Shown piece by piece: positions 7,090 to 7,606 of a stretch of DNA of 7,606 nt; position 1 is the first letter of the stretch; each line of letters begins with the position of its first letter. Source of the stretch: Acidobacteriaceae bacterium (GTDB lineage: Bacteria; Acidobacteriota; Terriglobia; Terriglobales; Acidobacteriaceae); assembly GCA_003162255.1 (NCBI GenBank), contig PMMJ01000031.1, positions 273-7,878 on the forward strand, in the 5' to 3' direction. The notes beneath the pieces are model-generated. The model searched no databases, was not told where the DNA came from, and worked only from the letters and a program-made list of their open reading frames with translations. Made by a program: the position numbers and the translations under genes.

Positions 7090-7606
7090 TTATCCTCCAT
7101 AGCGATAGATGGTCCTGGTCCCAGCAGTTGATGGATCACGATACGGATTGTCGGAGTTTTGGGTAAAATCAGACACCCATTGACTCCCATCGTATCCTTC
7201 TATGTGGCCGTATTGATGATCGTCACTTGGGGAATAGACAATAATATCCCCAATCTGGGGAGTGTATCCATCCGGAGACACGCTCACCCAACCGCTAGCG
7301 AGTAGTAAGGGGCCGTAACTCCCTCCGTTTTGCGATCCTAACTCATCACCACCAGCATCAAGAGCCCATGATAAATATCTTCCGCAAAGCCCTTGTGAAG
7401 AACTTTCTGCATTTGCATCTAACTCGCGGGCGAATGCACTTGCATCAAATGTTCCGCCATCGGCGGAGATCAAAAAAAGATCCGTGTTATGCTCTACCTC
7501 TAGTACTGGGGGATCCAGCGATAAATCAGTATTATTTCCTGAATCATCTGAAGTATCTGTATTATTAGGAGCCACCCCATCGCTACTTCCGTCGCCTCCA
7601 TAATCG
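7090..7606 (-). CDS. CHAP/NlpC-P60-like cysteine amidase domain, C-terminal part of a larger protein; N-terminus outside window
   Basis: The frame is open to the right edge and gives 171 residues. The first 40 or so are an acidic Asp/Asn/Ser/Thr/Gly linker (GGDGSSDG, NNTDTSDDSGNNTD). The domain that follows has the order of CHAP-type peptidoglycan amidases: GLCGRYLSWALDAGG with the likely catalytic Cys (codon at 7386-7384), SYGPLLLASGW, YTPQIGDIIVY, YGHIEGYDG with the likely catalytic His (codon at 7206-7204), and WVSDFTQ. Such domains cleave peptide bonds in peptidoglycan and often form the C-terminal toxin part of secreted or contact-dependent effectors. A GTG at 7575 could start a shorter protein, but no ribosome site is suitably placed before it and the linker continues upstream, so a 5'-truncated larger gene is more likely. 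No RHS, VgrG or PAAR sequence is visible in the short part seen. The stop abuts the ATG at 7089 of the next frame. Confidence 0.75.
   Translation of the reverse strand, partial: DYGGDGSSDGVAPNNTDTSDDSGNNTDLSLDPPVLEVEHNTDLFLISADGGTFDASAFARELDANAESSSQGLCGRYLSWALDAGGDELGSQNGGSYGPLLLASGWVSVSPDGYTPQIGDIIVYSPSDDHQYGHIEGYDGSQWVSDFTQNSDNPYRDPSTAGTRTIYRYGG

Overview
All protein genes that can be supported here lie on the minus strand, so the window reads from right (7606) to left (1). The content suggests a Gram-negative, probably soil-dwelling bacterium. The left part holds a large membrane-bound NdvB-type cyclic beta-glucan synthase, and there is a probable signal-peptide protein on the right. My recollection of NdvB relatives fits an Acidobacteriota-like host, but that is only a low-to-moderate confidence guess. 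The left 4.4 kb is GC-rich. The right 3.2 kb is visibly more AT-rich and looks acquired.

Layout from right to left. (1) 7606-7090 is the C-terminal end of a protein entering from outside the window: an acidic Asp/Asn/Ser/Thr linker followed by a CHAP/NlpC-P60-like cysteine amidase domain, probably a peptidoglycan hydrolase or toxin. (2) 7002-6445 (possible upstream start at 7089) is a small exported protein resembling DUF3828, placed like the immunity partner of the amidase. (3) 6229-4529 is an unusual fusion of an orotate-phosphoribosyltransferase-like domain to a PQQ/BamB-type beta-propeller, with no signal peptide. (4) About 4417-1878 is an IS21-family insertion sequence with istA and istB overlapping at ATGA, repeated 23-24 bp terminal units and a long hairpin behind istB. 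(5) 1852-1 is the N-terminal part (617 codons) of the NdvB-like glucan synthase, running off the left edge.

How the parts may work together. The amidase and the DUF3828-like protein have the layout of an effector-immunity pair: a cell-wall-cutting C-terminal domain followed at once by a small exported protein. The phosphoribosyltransferase-propeller gene follows in the same direction after a 215-base gap that contains a hairpin. Whether it belongs to the same system cannot be told from this window. The IS21 copy sits between this accessory block and the glucan synthase gene, and its left end lies about 25 bases upstream of the likely glucan synthase start, so it may have replaced or altered that promoter. 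The least explained item is the phosphoribosyltransferase-propeller fusion. The amidase/DUF3828 pair comes second.
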